Assembly: GCF_004117055.1 (NCBI RefSeq)
Contig: NZ_CP026363.1
Location: 2,224,001 to 2,288,000, forward strand
From: Brevibacillus agri
GTDB taxonomy: Bacteria > Bacillota > Bacilli > Brevibacillales > Brevibacillaceae
Length of the DNA: 64,000 nt
Direction of reading: 5' to 3'
Part shown: piece by piece, positions 8,501 through 16,730 of the stretch
Layout: each line of letters opens with the position of its first letter
Position numbering within the stretch: the first letter of the stretch is position 1
The notes under the pieces: generated by a model
The model's input: only the letters and a program-made list of their open reading frames with translations
What the model was told of the DNA's origin: nothing
Databases searched by the model: none
Made by a program: the position numbers and the translations under genes

Positions 8501-9998
8501 ACATCCGGTCGTCTATCCGGTGGATGGAGACGTCCAGTACGAACGTATAGTCAGGAAGGTCGCAGAATTGAAAAAAGGGGTCGCGGCCCAGCGTATTGTG
8601 ACGGAAGAGCGGAGCAATCGTTTGTCTGAGCAAAACGGCCGCCTTGTGACATTGATGGAGAAGTACGGAGAGCGATTTGGAGATGAGCCGCTGGAAAGGT
8701 TTGAAGGCGATCTCAACGACGCGCTGAAAAGGCTGAACCAGGAGGAAGCGGATACGGCAGCAAAACAAGAGTATTTGCTGACGCAGGAGCAGGGCTTCCG
8801 CCAAACAGTCAAAGAACTGGAGGACACGATCCGGGAGCTGGAGGCCAAGAACGAGGTTTACCGTTTTGCCGAAGCCGCCGTTACCGATGTCCCGGTACGG
8901 GAAGAAGAGTTGCTCGCTTTCCCTTACCAGCGCTTGGCCGTGGCGCGAAAACGAATCCGGGTGCTCTCCCAGAAACAGGAGACTGAACAGCAGGAATGGA
9001 GGAAGGTCATGGCTGAAAAGGACCGATTCAAGCAATTTTGCGAAAGGCAGATTCGGAATAACAAATTGCGGTACACAGCCATGGCCGGAATTCAGAACAA
9101 GCAGGAATTTTCCGAGGTACAGGAATGGGCAGACACCTTGACCAGGACGATCGCCACTAGTATCCGGGTATTGGAGGATAACTTGCAAGGGCGGGACAAA
9201 GAACTGCAAGATTTCATCACGATCGTGCACACCCACTTGCAGCGAATTGCCGTCGAACTGAAGACGATCCCGAAAAAAACGAGTGTCCAGGTAGAGAGCG
9301 GCAGGAAGGAAGTATACAGCTTCCACGTTCCGGAGTGGAAAGAGGAGATCGGAAAACAGCTACTCCGTCAGCACGTTGACTGGATGTTGAATCGGCTGGA
9401 CGGGGACGAGTTTAAGGATGTGGAAGGGAAAGAAGACGCAGGAAAAATGAAGAAGTTTATCTACGCCTCCCTGCAGTCCAAATCGCTTCTCGGCATCGTC
9501 ATGGGCAATGACAGCATTCGTGTAAAGTGTCGGAAGGTCAGCAAAGACGGACAAGTGAGCGGGGCGCTCTCGTCCTGGGAAGAGTCAAACAAGTGGTCTG
9601 GCGGAGAAAAGTGGAGCAAGAACATGACGCTCTTTTTGGGCATCCTCAACTACCTGGCGGAAAAGCGCCAGCGTATCCAGCAAACGGGCAAGCGTTATCG
9701 GACAGTCATCGTGGACAATCCGTTCGGGAAAGCATCCAGTGAACACGTGCTGGACCCTGTTTTCTTCATTGCCAACGAATTAGGCTTCCAGCTCATTGCC
9801 CTGACCGCTCATGCGGAGGGAAAATTCATTCGCGATTATTTTCCTGTTGTTTACAGTTGCCGTTTGCGCGCTTCTGCTAGTGGCGACGCTTTGATTATGA
9901 CGAAGGAGCGGGAGATCAAACACGCTTATTTCCGTGATTATGATCCGTATTCATTACTGCGGCTGAGTGAGCATGAACAGCTTACTTTATTTACGTGA
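5553..9998 (+). CDS. jetC: Wadjet SMC ATPase JetC
   Basis: This 1481-residue MukB/SbcC-like SMC protein is the DNA loop-extruding motor of the system. The N-terminal head has a Walker A motif LLENGGGKT (about residues 37-45). Very long Gln/Glu/Lys/Arg-rich coiled coils run from about residue 230 to 1200 around a central hinge. The C-terminal head has the ABC signature WSGGEKWSKN (about 1348) and a Walker B strand TVIVDNPFGKASS (about 1384). It starts at ATG 5553 immediately after the jetB stop. The stop TGA 9996-9998 lies inside the start of the truncated DinB frame, which marks the right edge of the inserted system. Confidence 0.93.
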   Translation: MPVISKIRFTNVIYEGGSKRYNDELFVFDGHNGAILLENGGGKTVFIQTALQTVLPHQELAGRKIRETLSLAGTPAHIAIEWIINDSPRRYALTAVSLFLHNNDLDSLRYVYEYEEGNPHAIDELPFSREGAFGKKRPADKGEMQEYYTQMSSRHMNARTFATIREYHAYLEEHFQLIPAEWRKVATINGAEGGVEIFFDDCKTTDQLVSQLLIPTVEEAISGNNGQAFAEIFEKQREQFKQSKQLRMQIQECQLLERSVQQYKQVFATYQESRELLEREKEWTKALFQHARNELLLVTAEAEKIAGQLSELQRKKHTLNWKKASRDIAAQEAVVKQYGAEWREESRKLEKMTLEAERAERHQYTLEYAKYQSQKQVAEEKLTLAESQIARLDEEQDVSQIKEALGRTNREIRGYYDQAEKEWKQQESMIRSQLDSVLQQKKAKRNESEQERERLEANKNKQAALRERMEGASKEQQRIAGNILSNPLRETVEEFIPVWQEELRKNQENQSLYQQHIKECEEQQAKLESRLEETRKELMAWQEQANQWILRCTEAEKQQKSVLTSLIEHIPKLSYLDSLYTRQESVTQTVMDKVAILEKEKEEAFSRERQVTRLSDEYAESGVYAADPELAALVVRWSESFHYLETGPQFLQEVLQRGEIALEALTARFPYWAAALITTEQEIEQLAARLQKHADQLRSPVILLSLQEARKWLEAGEEYAFSYRQIVPSHWQDNLDHERFEKWKRELQEKAAAVIQARKDKETEYQKLYQLKSELLCFYADYPQARYADWTRQRDECQAQKERCQKDIANHTEQIKKIEQERKHYTEKLSEEKGLEQTLGYRLQEANQYMLQKKVWEEAKRQEDELVREAELLKQNLQALDRALKTLEAQEQELQEEREEKTTALAHLRGEWLYEQVREFPPATPRFSFERLRAEREQLTDRLRERQASRAELEREAERLAKEIEANQRGMNLVLAKLDQPLEHPVVYPVDGDVQYERIVRKVAELKKGVAAQRIVTEERSNRLSEQNGRLVTLMEKYGERFGDEPLERFEGDLNDALKRLNQEEADTAAKQEYLLTQEQGFRQTVKELEDTIRELEAKNEVYRFAEAAVTDVPVREEELLAFPYQRLAVARKRIRVLSQKQETEQQEWRKVMAEKDRFKQFCERQIRNNKLRYTAMAGIQNKQEFSEVQEWADTLTRTIATSIRVLEDNLQGRDKELQDFITIVHTHLQRIAVELKTIPKKTSVQVESGRKEVYSFHVPEWKEEIGKQLLRQHVDWMLNRLDGDEFKDVEGKEDAGKMKKFIYASLQSKSLLGIVMGNDSIRVKCRKVSKDGQVSGALSSWEESNKWSGGEKWSKNMTLFLGILNYLAEKRQRIQQTGKRYRTVIVDNPFGKASSEHVLDPVFFIANELGFQLIALTAHAEGKFIRDYFPVVYSCRLRASASGDALIMTKEREIKHAYFRDYDPYSLLRLSEHEQLTLFT

Positions 9999-10411
9999 GA
10001 GATTGGCAAGTCGCTGCCGAGGAACAGCTCGATGTACAGCCGAAGGGCTTCGACAACACCATCCGCTGGAATGTCGGTCACATGATCTATTGGATGGATC
10101 GGTACTCCACGCTCTGTTTTGATACTCCGTCCTTGATTCCGGATCAGTATGAAGGGCTGTTTGCCTCCGGTACAAAACCGTCTTCGTGGACGACAGAGCC
10201 CCCGAGCAAGGAAGAATTGCTCTCCTTGCTAACGTTGCAGCTTTCCCGCCTATCCGAGCTGACGCCTGAGAGGCTGGATGCACCATTGAAAGCGCCGTAT
10301 GTCATGGGGCCTTTCCAATTCGATACCGCAGGCGAGCTGTTCAACTTTGCCCTGGTTCACGAAGGAATCCATCTTGGGACGATTTCCAGCCAGCGCAAGC
10401 TCATCCAGTGA
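9995..10411 (+). pseudogene. DinB-family protein, 5'-truncated
   Basis: The frame encodes 138 residues of the four-helix DinB/YfiT fold, including NVGHMIYWMDRY in the first conserved helix region and FALVHEGIHLGTISSQRK at the end, with His residues that normally bind a metal. The expected first 15-20 residues, including the usual start, are replaced by the end of jetC. The only available start is GTG 9995 inside the jetC stop, with no ribosome binding site. The Wadjet operon therefore probably removed the 5' end. Translation by coupling to jetC is possible but unproven. Confidence 0.7.
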
Positions 10412-10473
10412 AGATCTTGCACTCGGATGCAAAAAACGAAGCAGGGTCACATCATAAAAGGAGGGTGGTCAGG

Positions 10474-10636
10474 ATGAAAACCCGTGAAGCGTTTGACGCC
10501 TTTAGATGTGCGCTGGAAACAGGATATACAGGTGATTTCCTTGACAAGGTGACGGATGACTTTCATTTCTTCGTTCCGCTCCCGTTGGATGGGTGGAATC
10601 AGAAGCAGGAGGGCCGAGAGCGGTTCGAGGGGAGCC
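10474..10636 (+). pseudogene. SnoaL/NTF2-like gene, 3'-truncated
   Basis: ATG 10474 follows an excellent AGGAGGGTGGTCAGG. The first 54 residues (MKTREAFDAFRCALETG, then TDDFHFFVPLPLDGWNQ and GRERFE) look like the N-terminal third of a nuclear transport factor 2-like protein. Beyond about 10636 the frame only runs antisense to the EamA gene and loses all resemblance. About 80-90 residues of a normal domain are missing, so this is a truncated gene. Confidence 0.55.
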
Positions 10637-10668
10637 GGCTGCCTGTTTTTCGGTTGTACCCGGACGAT

Positions 10669-10699
10669 CCCCCGCTTGCTCACACATGGCAAGCGGGGG
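10669..10699. terminator. Perfect 11-bp hairpin between convergent genes
   Basis: CCCCCGCTTGC (10669-10679) and GCAAGCGGGGG (10689-10699) form a perfect stem with a 9-nt loop. It sits between the truncated SnoaL-like gene and the end of the EamA gene. There is no adjacent T-run on either strand, so a termination role is likely but not certain. Confidence 0.45.
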
Positions 10700-10730
10700 A
10701 CTGTTCCTGCCAGGGACGGCTTTCTCGCGT

Positions 10731-11636
10731 TCACGCCTCTCCGGCAGCGGACGGCTTTGTCGCGCTGCCTTTTGTTTTCCCGGAGGAGAACAAAAAACAT
10801 CCGGCAATCACCATAATACCGCCCACTCCTTGCATCCACGTCAGTTGTTCCCCGAGGAATAGAAAGGCCAAAAGCGACGTGAAGATCGGATTGAAGTTGA
10901 GGAAAATGCCTGATGTAGTGGCGCCCAGCTTTTGCACCCCGATGTTCCACAGCACCATGCACACGACGGTGGAAATCACGCCGGTGTACAATAGGGAGCC
11001 GACGAAGGACGCATTCAGGTTGGATACGGTAAAGTCAGCCAGGTTAAAAGGCAGCAGGATCGCCAGCCCGAAAACAGCCGAATAGAGGATGGACATCATC
11101 GGACTCGTCTTGGTCATGGCCCATTTGCTGCAAATGGAATACAGTCCCCACACGCCAACGGCAGCGAGCATCCACAAATCGCCCGTGTTGAACTGCAAGG
11201 TGAGCAGGTAGTCCGCGTTGCCTTTTGACAACACAAGCAGCACGCCCGCGAGCAAAAACACCATGCAGCCGATCTGGAACAGGTTGATCTGCTCTTTTAA
11301 AAAGACAAAGGAAAACAGCGAGATCGACAGCATGTTCAACGTCGAAATCAGCCCGACATTCGTCGCGGTCGTCGTCTCCAGCGCGAGAAACTGGAACAAG
11401 TTGAAGAGGACGACGCCCGTAATGCCCATCAGCACCAAAGGCAGGATCGAGTCTTTGGCCGGCAACAGCTTTCGTTCCTTCCACCAGACCATCGGCAGCA
11501 GGCACAGAACCGCGATCAGCCAGCGCAGGCTGGTCAAGGTAAGCGGAGACGCGTGCCCCACGAGCGACTTGCCCAGGACAAAGTTTCCTCCCCACAAAAG
11601 ACTGGTGAGCAGCAGCAAGACATAAGCTTTTGGCAT
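10731..11636 (-). CDS. EamA/DMT-family exporter
   Basis: The 301-residue protein has ten predicted membrane helices arranged as two EamA repeats (opening LLLTSLLWGGNFVLGKSLVG, second repeat near GDLWMLAAVGVWGLYSICSK). Drug/metabolite transporters of this type export amino acids or other small metabolites. ATG 11636 is chosen over upstream in-frame codons because AAGGGG lies about 9 nt before it. The gene diverges from an Lrp/AsnC-type regulator 210 bp away, the usual arrangement for a metabolite exporter controlled by its ligand-sensing regulator. The substrate is not deducible. Confidence 0.88.
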   Translation of the reverse strand: MPKAYVLLLLTSLLWGGNFVLGKSLVGHASPLTLTSLRWLIAVLCLLPMVWWKERKLLPAKDSILPLVLMGITGVVLFNLFQFLALETTTATNVGLISTLNMLSISLFSFVFLKEQINLFQIGCMVFLLAGVLLVLSKGNADYLLTLQFNTGDLWMLAAVGVWGLYSICSKWAMTKTSPMMSILYSAVFGLAILLPFNLADFTVSNLNASFVGSLLYTGVISTVVCMVLWNIGVQKLGATTSGIFLNFNPIFTSLLAFLFLGEQLTWMQGVGGIMVIAGCFLFSSGKTKGSATKPSAAGEA

Positions 11637-11846
11637 AGCAGATAGCCCCTTTTTCGCGATAACGGAAGAATGGATAATCATCTTGTTAATGAACATAACA
11701 TTTTCGTTAGACTTGCAAAATAAGATTCTGTATAATAGAAAAAATTCGAAATAAAAGCTTCATAAAGTGGACTTCGACAAAATTTCATCTGTTTTTCGCG
11801 AAAAAAACGTGCCGCTGTTCGAATAATCAAAAGAGGGGAAAATCAA

Positions 11847-12350
11847 ATGGAAGCTTTTGTCAGTAAAGTGCTGGATCGGGTCGATCTGCACATTCTGGAT
11901 CTGCTGCAAAAGGACGCGACGATCAGCAATGCCGAGCTGGCGCGGCGCGTGAATTTGTCGCCGCCTGCGACGCACACACGGGTAAAGCGTCTGGAGGCGG
12001 AAGGCTATATCAATCGGCAGGTGGCGATTCTCGACCAGGAAAAGCTCGGCTTTGATTTGTTGTGCTTTATTTTTATCAGCACGAACATTCACCAGGCAGA
12101 ACAGTTGGAGACGCTGGAAAACGCCTTGCGCGCCATGCCGGAAGTGCTGGAGGGCCACTGCCTGACGGGCGAATACGATTACTTGCTGAAAGTCGCGATC
12201 AAGGATCGGAAGGGGCTGAACAGCTTTATTCGCCGGCTGAACCAGCTCGGCATTTCCCGGCTGCAAACGAACCTGTCCCTGCGAGAAGTGAAATATTCGA
12301 CGGTTTTGCCGATCACAGAGGCAGAGCAGGCGCCGTCCGACAGTCGCTAA
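11847..12350 (+). CDS. Lrp/AsnC-family transcriptional regulator
   Basis: The 167-residue protein has an N-terminal AsnC helix-turn-helix (LDRVDLHILDLLQKDATISN, then ELARRVNLSPPATHTRVKRL) and a C-terminal RAM ligand-binding domain (about residues 70-150, with EGHCLTGEYDYLLKV). Such proteins bind amino acids and act as octamers. Start ATG 11847 follows AAGAGGGGAAAA. It is divergent from the EamA exporter and probably controls it and itself. The intergenic region is AT-rich (AATAGAAAAAATTCGAAATAA), which suits Lrp-type binding, but no defined operator could be picked out. Confidence 0.9.
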   Translation: MEAFVSKVLDRVDLHILDLLQKDATISNAELARRVNLSPPATHTRVKRLEAEGYINRQVAILDQEKLGFDLLCFIFISTNIHQAEQLETLENALRAMPEVLEGHCLTGEYDYLLKVAIKDRKGLNSFIRRLNQLGISRLQTNLSLREVKYSTVLPITEAEQAPSDSR

Positions 12351-12481
12351 CGGGATTTTTCCGATATCATGCCGACCGAGAATCCGGCTTTCTTTTCGCA
12401 GAAGTCTGTTGATAAAACAGAAGATTTCCGTAATCATAGAACAAGAGACAGATTACGAGGAGAAAAAGGGGAATCAGACTG

Positions 12482-13279
12482 ATGGCAATCAAGGCGATTT
12501 TATTTGATTTGGACGATACGTTATTGTGGGATGAGCGCAGTGTCAAAGAGGCGTTTCAGGCGACCTGTAGAGAAGCCGCCAAGCATTACGAGGTGGATGC
12601 GGAGCAACTGGAAGCTGCGGTCCGCAAGGAAGCTCGGGCGATGTATGAAGCCTTCGAAGCATTCCCCTTTACGAAAATGATCGGAATTAATCCGTTTGAA
12701 GGACTGTGGGCGCAATTTGCGGAAGGAAAGCAGGAGGAGTTTCGCCAGTTGCAAGCGTTCGTTCCTACGTACCGGAAGGAAGCGTGGACGCGCGGCTTGC
12801 GCTCTCTTGGCATTGAGGACGCGGAGCTTGGGCAAAAGCTGGGAGAGATGTTCGTCGCGGAGCGGAAAAGCCGTCCGCTCGTCTATGAAGAAACGTTCGA
12901 GGTGCTCGATCAGCTCAAAGCCAAATACAAACTGCTGCTGCTCACAAACGGCTCGCCTGATCTGCAAAAACAAAAGCTGGCAGGGGTGCCGGAGCTTGCG
13001 GCTTACTTCGACCATATCGTGATCTCGGGAGATTTCGGCCGAGGCAAGCCGGCGGCGGAGATTTTCGAGCACGCCATGAGCCTTTTGGGCATCACGGCGG
13101 AGGAAGGCGTCATGATCGGGGACAAGCTGACGACCGACATCCAGGGCTCCAACGCGGTCGGCATGCGCAACATGTGGATCAACCGGCACGGCGCGAAGCT
13201 GGAGGGCGAGATTGTTCCGGCGCATGAGATTACGAGCTTGCGCGAGATTCAAACCGTGATTGATACATGGGAAAACTAG
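12482..13279 (+). CDS. HAD-superfamily hydrolase
   Basis: The 265-residue protein has all HAD motifs: motif I DLDDTL (nucleophile and acid/base aspartates near residue 10), motif II LLTNGSP, the lysine of motif III in GRGKPAAEIF, and motif IV MIGDKLTTDIQGSN. A helical cap (about residues 20-110) lies between motifs I and II. This places it with the small phosphatase group related to YjjG and 2-haloacid dehalogenases, most likely a phosphatase of small metabolites. It is monocistronic, ending just before a strong terminator. The substrate is unknown. Confidence 0.9.
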   Translation: MAIKAILFDLDDTLLWDERSVKEAFQATCREAAKHYEVDAEQLEAAVRKEARAMYEAFEAFPFTKMIGINPFEGLWAQFAEGKQEEFRQLQAFVPTYRKEAWTRGLRSLGIEDAELGQKLGEMFVAERKSRPLVYEETFEVLDQLKAKYKLLLLTNGSPDLQKQKLAGVPELAAYFDHIVISGDFGRGKPAAEIFEHAMSLLGITAEEGVMIGDKLTTDIQGSNAVGMRNMWINRHGAKLEGEIVPAHEITSLREIQTVIDTWEN

Positions 13280-13295
13280 CAGACAGACAAAGGAC

Positions 13296-13327
13296 AAGCC
13301 CGCCGGACGTTTCGGCGGGCTTTTTTC
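13296..13327 (+). terminator. Rho-independent terminator of HAD gene
   Basis: AAGCCCGCCG and CGGCGGGCTT form a 10-bp stem, followed by TTTTTT. Confidence 0.9.
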
Positions 13328-13422
13328 CTAGCGTCTTATACTTCCAAGTGGAAGGTTATTCGCAGCCTGCACGGTCACGTCACTGCGATGCCTGAAAGAG
13401 AGAGGCGGGAGGAGGGACCCGT

Positions 13423-13734
13423 GTGAAGCGTCATCAAACAGATGGAGAACGGCAGCTTAGTCAGTTGTTTTCCCGGGAACACGTTGTCCTGGGACAATAT
13501 ATGGAAAAATTGAAGAAGCTTGTCTATCAAAACCGAAGCAATCATTTGCTCTTGCTTTGCCTGCCCTTTTTGCCGCATGTCCCCGCGCTTGTCAGCGTCA
13601 TCTTTTTGCCGGGAGTCGTCAAAATGGCGATTGCCGCCAAAGGGGTAAAGCTGCCTGTAAAAACAGTCGGGATCATGGAGATCGGCAATGTCCTCTGGTT
13701 TTTGGCGGGGGGATATGTGCTGCTTGCGGTGTGA
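13423..13734 (+). CDS. Small membrane protein of unknown function
   Basis: A 103-residue protein starts at GTG 13423 with GGGAGGAGGGACCC directly upstream, a near-ideal ribosome binding site. The first 40 residues are polar (ERQLSQLFSREHVVLGQYME). Two hydrophobic segments follow (about 41-64 and 83-103), so the protein probably sits in the membrane with a cytoplasmic N-terminus. No family is recognised. It lies alone between the HAD gene terminator and the SEC-C gene. Confidence 0.6.
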   Translation: MKRHQTDGERQLSQLFSREHVVLGQYMEKLKKLVYQNRSNHLLLLCLPFLPHVPALVSVIFLPGVVKMAIAAKGVKLPVKTVGIMEIGNVLWFLAGGYVLLAV

Positions 13735-13837
13735 CTGCCCCCACGCGAAATATGATGTTTACAAACTGGTGAAGATTGGGAAAATAAGCTAAAGTCAGAT
13801 CAACATTTGACGAAAACCAGACGTGGGGGAATGGTCA

Positions 13838-14995
13838 GTGTCTATGTTCGGCAGAAACGAGCCGTGTCCGTGCGGTTCGGGCAAAAAATACAAAATATGC
13901 TGTTTGCCTAAAGAGGAAGCAAAATGGTTGGCACTGTCCCAAAATCCTTCCCTTGCCGAAGTACAAGTGCAAAACGAATACTTCCAGCCCGCAACTACCT
14001 CGCACAACGCTTTGCAAGGAATGCGCGAATTTGCGTTGGCTGTCATGGACCAGATGGGAACGTATTTGAGACGGGAGCACAAGCGCGATGACATGATCCG
14101 CTTTCTGGCAACCGATCTGTTGAAGCTGGTGGATGAAGGCGAGCGCCATTATTTTGAGGCAGTCAGAGAGATACTGGAAATGAAAGGGCTGCCTCCAGCG
14201 GCGCGGAACCAGGTAAAGGCCGTACCTGCCTTGACCAGAGCGGAGCGCATTCTGGTCCGCAATGCAGCGCAGAGCATTTTGGCAGAGTATGCGTTTATGG
14301 GCGAACACGATACGGCCGATTACGGAGCGATGAAAGTCATCATGGAGTGCTGCTATCAGGCGGTTGCACGGGGCATCGAGGAACAGGCCGATTTGTGGAG
14401 CGTCAAGCTGTTTGTCGATACGGGCAACCAACTGGTCGATTGGGAATTGCAGTTCAGTGACGACATGGCGTTCGGGCTGGATCAGGAAGAGAGTGAGGTC
14501 ATGATTTACTTTGACTGGCACTCGCTCGACGAGATTGAGAACGAATATGAATCCTACGCCCACACGCTCACCGGATTGCGCGAGGAGTCGTTGAAAACGT
14601 TGGCGACGGCTCTCGTCCAGGAATCGTCGACACCGCGCAAGTCAGCCGACAAAATCTCGTACACGGGACTGGCGATGAACTATTTCGGCTTGCTGGAGCA
14701 GGAGCTGCGGGATGTCATCTCTTTTCACGAAGGGGCGACCGCTCCGAAAAAACGGATGTGGCGAGAGCTGTGTGAATACTTGCAAAACGAGCACGTTCCG
14801 ATCGTAAGCGACGGCATCGAGCTTTTGGGGGACAAGCTGAAAGCGTTGCACGGGCTGCGCAATCGGGCTGCACACGGGGAGTTCATTACGCATGAGGAAT
14901 TTGCGGCAGTAAGAGCGCTGGCGCTCGACTCGAACTTGCTCGCGTACATCTCGCAGGCAAAATCGGCGTATGCCGAGCAGCGGGCTCAAGGCTAG
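13838..14995 (+). CDS. SEC-C zinc-motif protein with HEPN-like C-terminus
   Basis: The N-terminus carries a SEC-C zinc-binding motif (GRNEPCPCGSGKKYKICC), as in the SecA tail and many regulatory or defence proteins. A long helical body with no recognised domain follows. Near the end, GLRNRAAHGEF contains an R-x4-H pattern (Arg about 341, His about 346) resembling the catalytic motif of HEPN ribonucleases. GTG 13838 is chosen because GGGGGA lies 7 nt upstream; ATG 13844 is an alternative. A terminator and then hsdM-hsdS follow on the same strand. Function is unknown. A link to the neighbouring restriction-modification genes or to defence is an inference. Confidence 0.75.
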   Translation: MSMFGRNEPCPCGSGKKYKICCLPKEEAKWLALSQNPSLAEVQVQNEYFQPATTSHNALQGMREFALAVMDQMGTYLRREHKRDDMIRFLATDLLKLVDEGERHYFEAVREILEMKGLPPAARNQVKAVPALTRAERILVRNAAQSILAEYAFMGEHDTADYGAMKVIMECCYQAVARGIEEQADLWSVKLFVDTGNQLVDWELQFSDDMAFGLDQEESEVMIYFDWHSLDEIENEYESYAHTLTGLREESLKTLATALVQESSTPRKSADKISYTGLAMNYFGLLEQELRDVISFHEGATAPKKRMWRELCEYLQNEHVPIVSDGIELLGDKLKALHGLRNRAAHGEFITHEEFAAVRALALDSNLLAYISQAKSAYAEQRAQG

Positions 14996-15060
14996 GCCGG
15001 GCCAGAGTGCTGCTACCCGCCAGCCACGGAGACGTTTTGCACCAAAAAAATTGTCAGTAG

Positions 15061-15085
15061 CCACTATTTGCGAATAGTGGTTTTT
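15061..15085 (+). terminator. Terminator after SEC-C gene
   Basis: CCACTATT and AATAGTGG form an 8-bp stem with a TGCG loop, followed by TTTTT. It separates the SEC-C gene from hsdM, which has its own TATAAT box at 15126-15131. Confidence 0.85.
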
Positions 15086-15242
15086 CTGTTCGGCTCAGTG
15101 GTGCCGCGCCCCTCGCCTTGCCTGCTATAATAGACAAAAAATCGGTACAGACGATGAACTTTTGACCTGGACTGACCATGCTTTTCGCGGGAGGAACAGG
15201 CCAAAAGCGAATGCCAGAACGGCGGAACAAAAGGAGGTCATC

Positions 15243-16730
15243 ATGTTCAAGATCACGCTGCCGCAGCTAGAATCCCATTTGTGGGAATGTGCCAATATTT
15301 TGCGCGGGAGCATTGACTCCGCTGACTATAAAAACTACATTTTCGGCTTGTTGTTTCTCAAGCGGCTGCACGATGTTTTCAGCGAAGCCGAGCAGCATCC
15401 CCCGGAGCGCGGAGATGGCGTCGGCGATGGCGACAAACACACTCGGGACGCTCACCTGTTTGTCGTCCCGGAAAACTCGCGCTGGCACAGACTGCAGGCG
15501 CTGACAGAAGGGATTGGAGCCGCGATCAACGAGGCGTTTGCCGCGCTCGAAGCGGAAAATCCCGTGCTGCGCGGCGTTCTGGCGACAATCGACTTCAGCG
15601 ATACGGAAAGGCTGCCGGACAAGCTTTTGCAGCAGTTGATCCGGCATTTTTCCGCGATTGACCTCGGCAATGGCAACTTGTCGGAGCCGGATATTTTGGG
15701 ACGAGCCTACGAATATTTGCTCAAGCAGTTTGCCGCTGATGCAGGGAAAAAGGGCGGAGAATTTTACACGCCGAGCAAAGTGGTGGAATTGATCGTGAGG
15801 CTCATCAAGCCGGAGGAAGGCATGCGCGTGTGCGACCCGACGGCAGGCTCCGGGGGGATGCTAATTCAGGCGGTGGACTACATCAAGGCAACAGGCGGCA
15901 ATCCGCAGCGCATTACGCTGCACGGACAAGAGCGCAATTTGAAGACGTGGGCGATTTGCAAGATGAATTTGCTGTTGCACGGCCTTTGGGACCACCGGAT
16001 CGAAAAAGGCGATACGATCCGCGAGCCGAAGCTGCTCGAAGATGGCGAGCTCATTTTGTACGACCGCGTCATTGCCAACCCGCCGTTTAGCCTGAGCAAC
16101 TGGGGGCTGGAAGAAGCAAGGACGGACACGCTCGCCCGGTTTCGCTTCGGACTGCCGCCAAAAGACAAGGGCGATTTCGCTTTTGTGCAGCACATGGTGG
16201 CGACGCTTGCGCCAAACGGCAAGGCCGGGGTGGTCGTGCCAAACGGGGTGCTGTTTCGCAGCGGGGCGGAGGCGGCCATCCGCAGGGGGCTGCTGGAAGA
16301 AGACTTGATAGAAGCAGTGATTGGCTTGCCGCCCAACCTTTTTTACGGCACGGGGATTCCCGCTTGCATCCTGATTTTGAACCGCAACAAAGAGGCGGCG
16401 AAAAAGCGGAAAGTGTTTTTCCTGAATGGCGCAAGCGGCTATCAGGAAGGGAAAAACCAAAATTTCCTGCGCGACTCCGATGTGCAGGACATCGTGTCCG
16501 CCTATGAAAAGTGGGAAGCGGTCGACCAATACTGCCGGGTAGTCGAGCACAGCGAAATCCAGGCCAACGACTACAACCTGAACATGGCCCGCTACATCGA
16601 CTTGTCCGAGCAGGAAGCGCAGATCGACGTAGGGGCAGCTCTGGCCAAGCTGCGCGCGCTGGAGGCAGAGCGTGGCGAGGTAGAGGGGAAAATGCTCCGT
16701 TTCCTGAAGGAGTTGGGGTACGATGCCTGA
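15243..16730 (+). CDS. hsdM: Type I DNA adenine methyltransferase, HsdM
   Basis: The 495-residue protein is a type I modification subunit. The N-terminal helical domain (HsdM_N, LRGSIDSADYKNYIFGLLFL) is followed by the methyltransferase domain with SAM-binding motif I (DPTAGSGGM, about residue 197) and catalytic motif IV NPPF (about 279). With HsdS it would methylate N6 of adenine in a bipartite site. Start ATG 15243 has AAAGGAGGTCATC upstream; the frame runs further upstream but without a better start. Its 3' end overlaps hsdS by 8 nt. No hsdR gene is present beside it or elsewhere in the window. Confidence 0.93.
   Translation: MFKITLPQLESHLWECANILRGSIDSADYKNYIFGLLFLKRLHDVFSEAEQHPPERGDGVGDGDKHTRDAHLFVVPENSRWHRLQALTEGIGAAINEAFAALEAENPVLRGVLATIDFSDTERLPDKLLQQLIRHFSAIDLGNGNLSEPDILGRAYEYLLKQFAADAGKKGGEFYTPSKVVELIVRLIKPEEGMRVCDPTAGSGGMLIQAVDYIKATGGNPQRITLHGQERNLKTWAICKMNLLLHGLWDHRIEKGDTIREPKLLEDGELILYDRVIANPPFSLSNWGLEEARTDTLARFRFGLPPKDKGDFAFVQHMVATLAPNGKAGVVVPNGVLFRSGAEAAIRRGLLEEDLIEAVIGLPPNLFYGTGIPACILILNRNKEAAKKRKVFFLNGASGYQEGKNQNFLRDSDVQDIVSAYEKWEAVDQYCRVVEHSEIQANDYNLNMARYIDLSEQEAQIDVGAALAKLRALEAERGEVEGKMLRFLKELGYDA

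Noticed and set aside
10637..11085. Continuation of the SnoaL-like frame
   Set aside because: Runs through a hairpin and antisense to the EamA exporter; no resemblance to the family after about residue 54.
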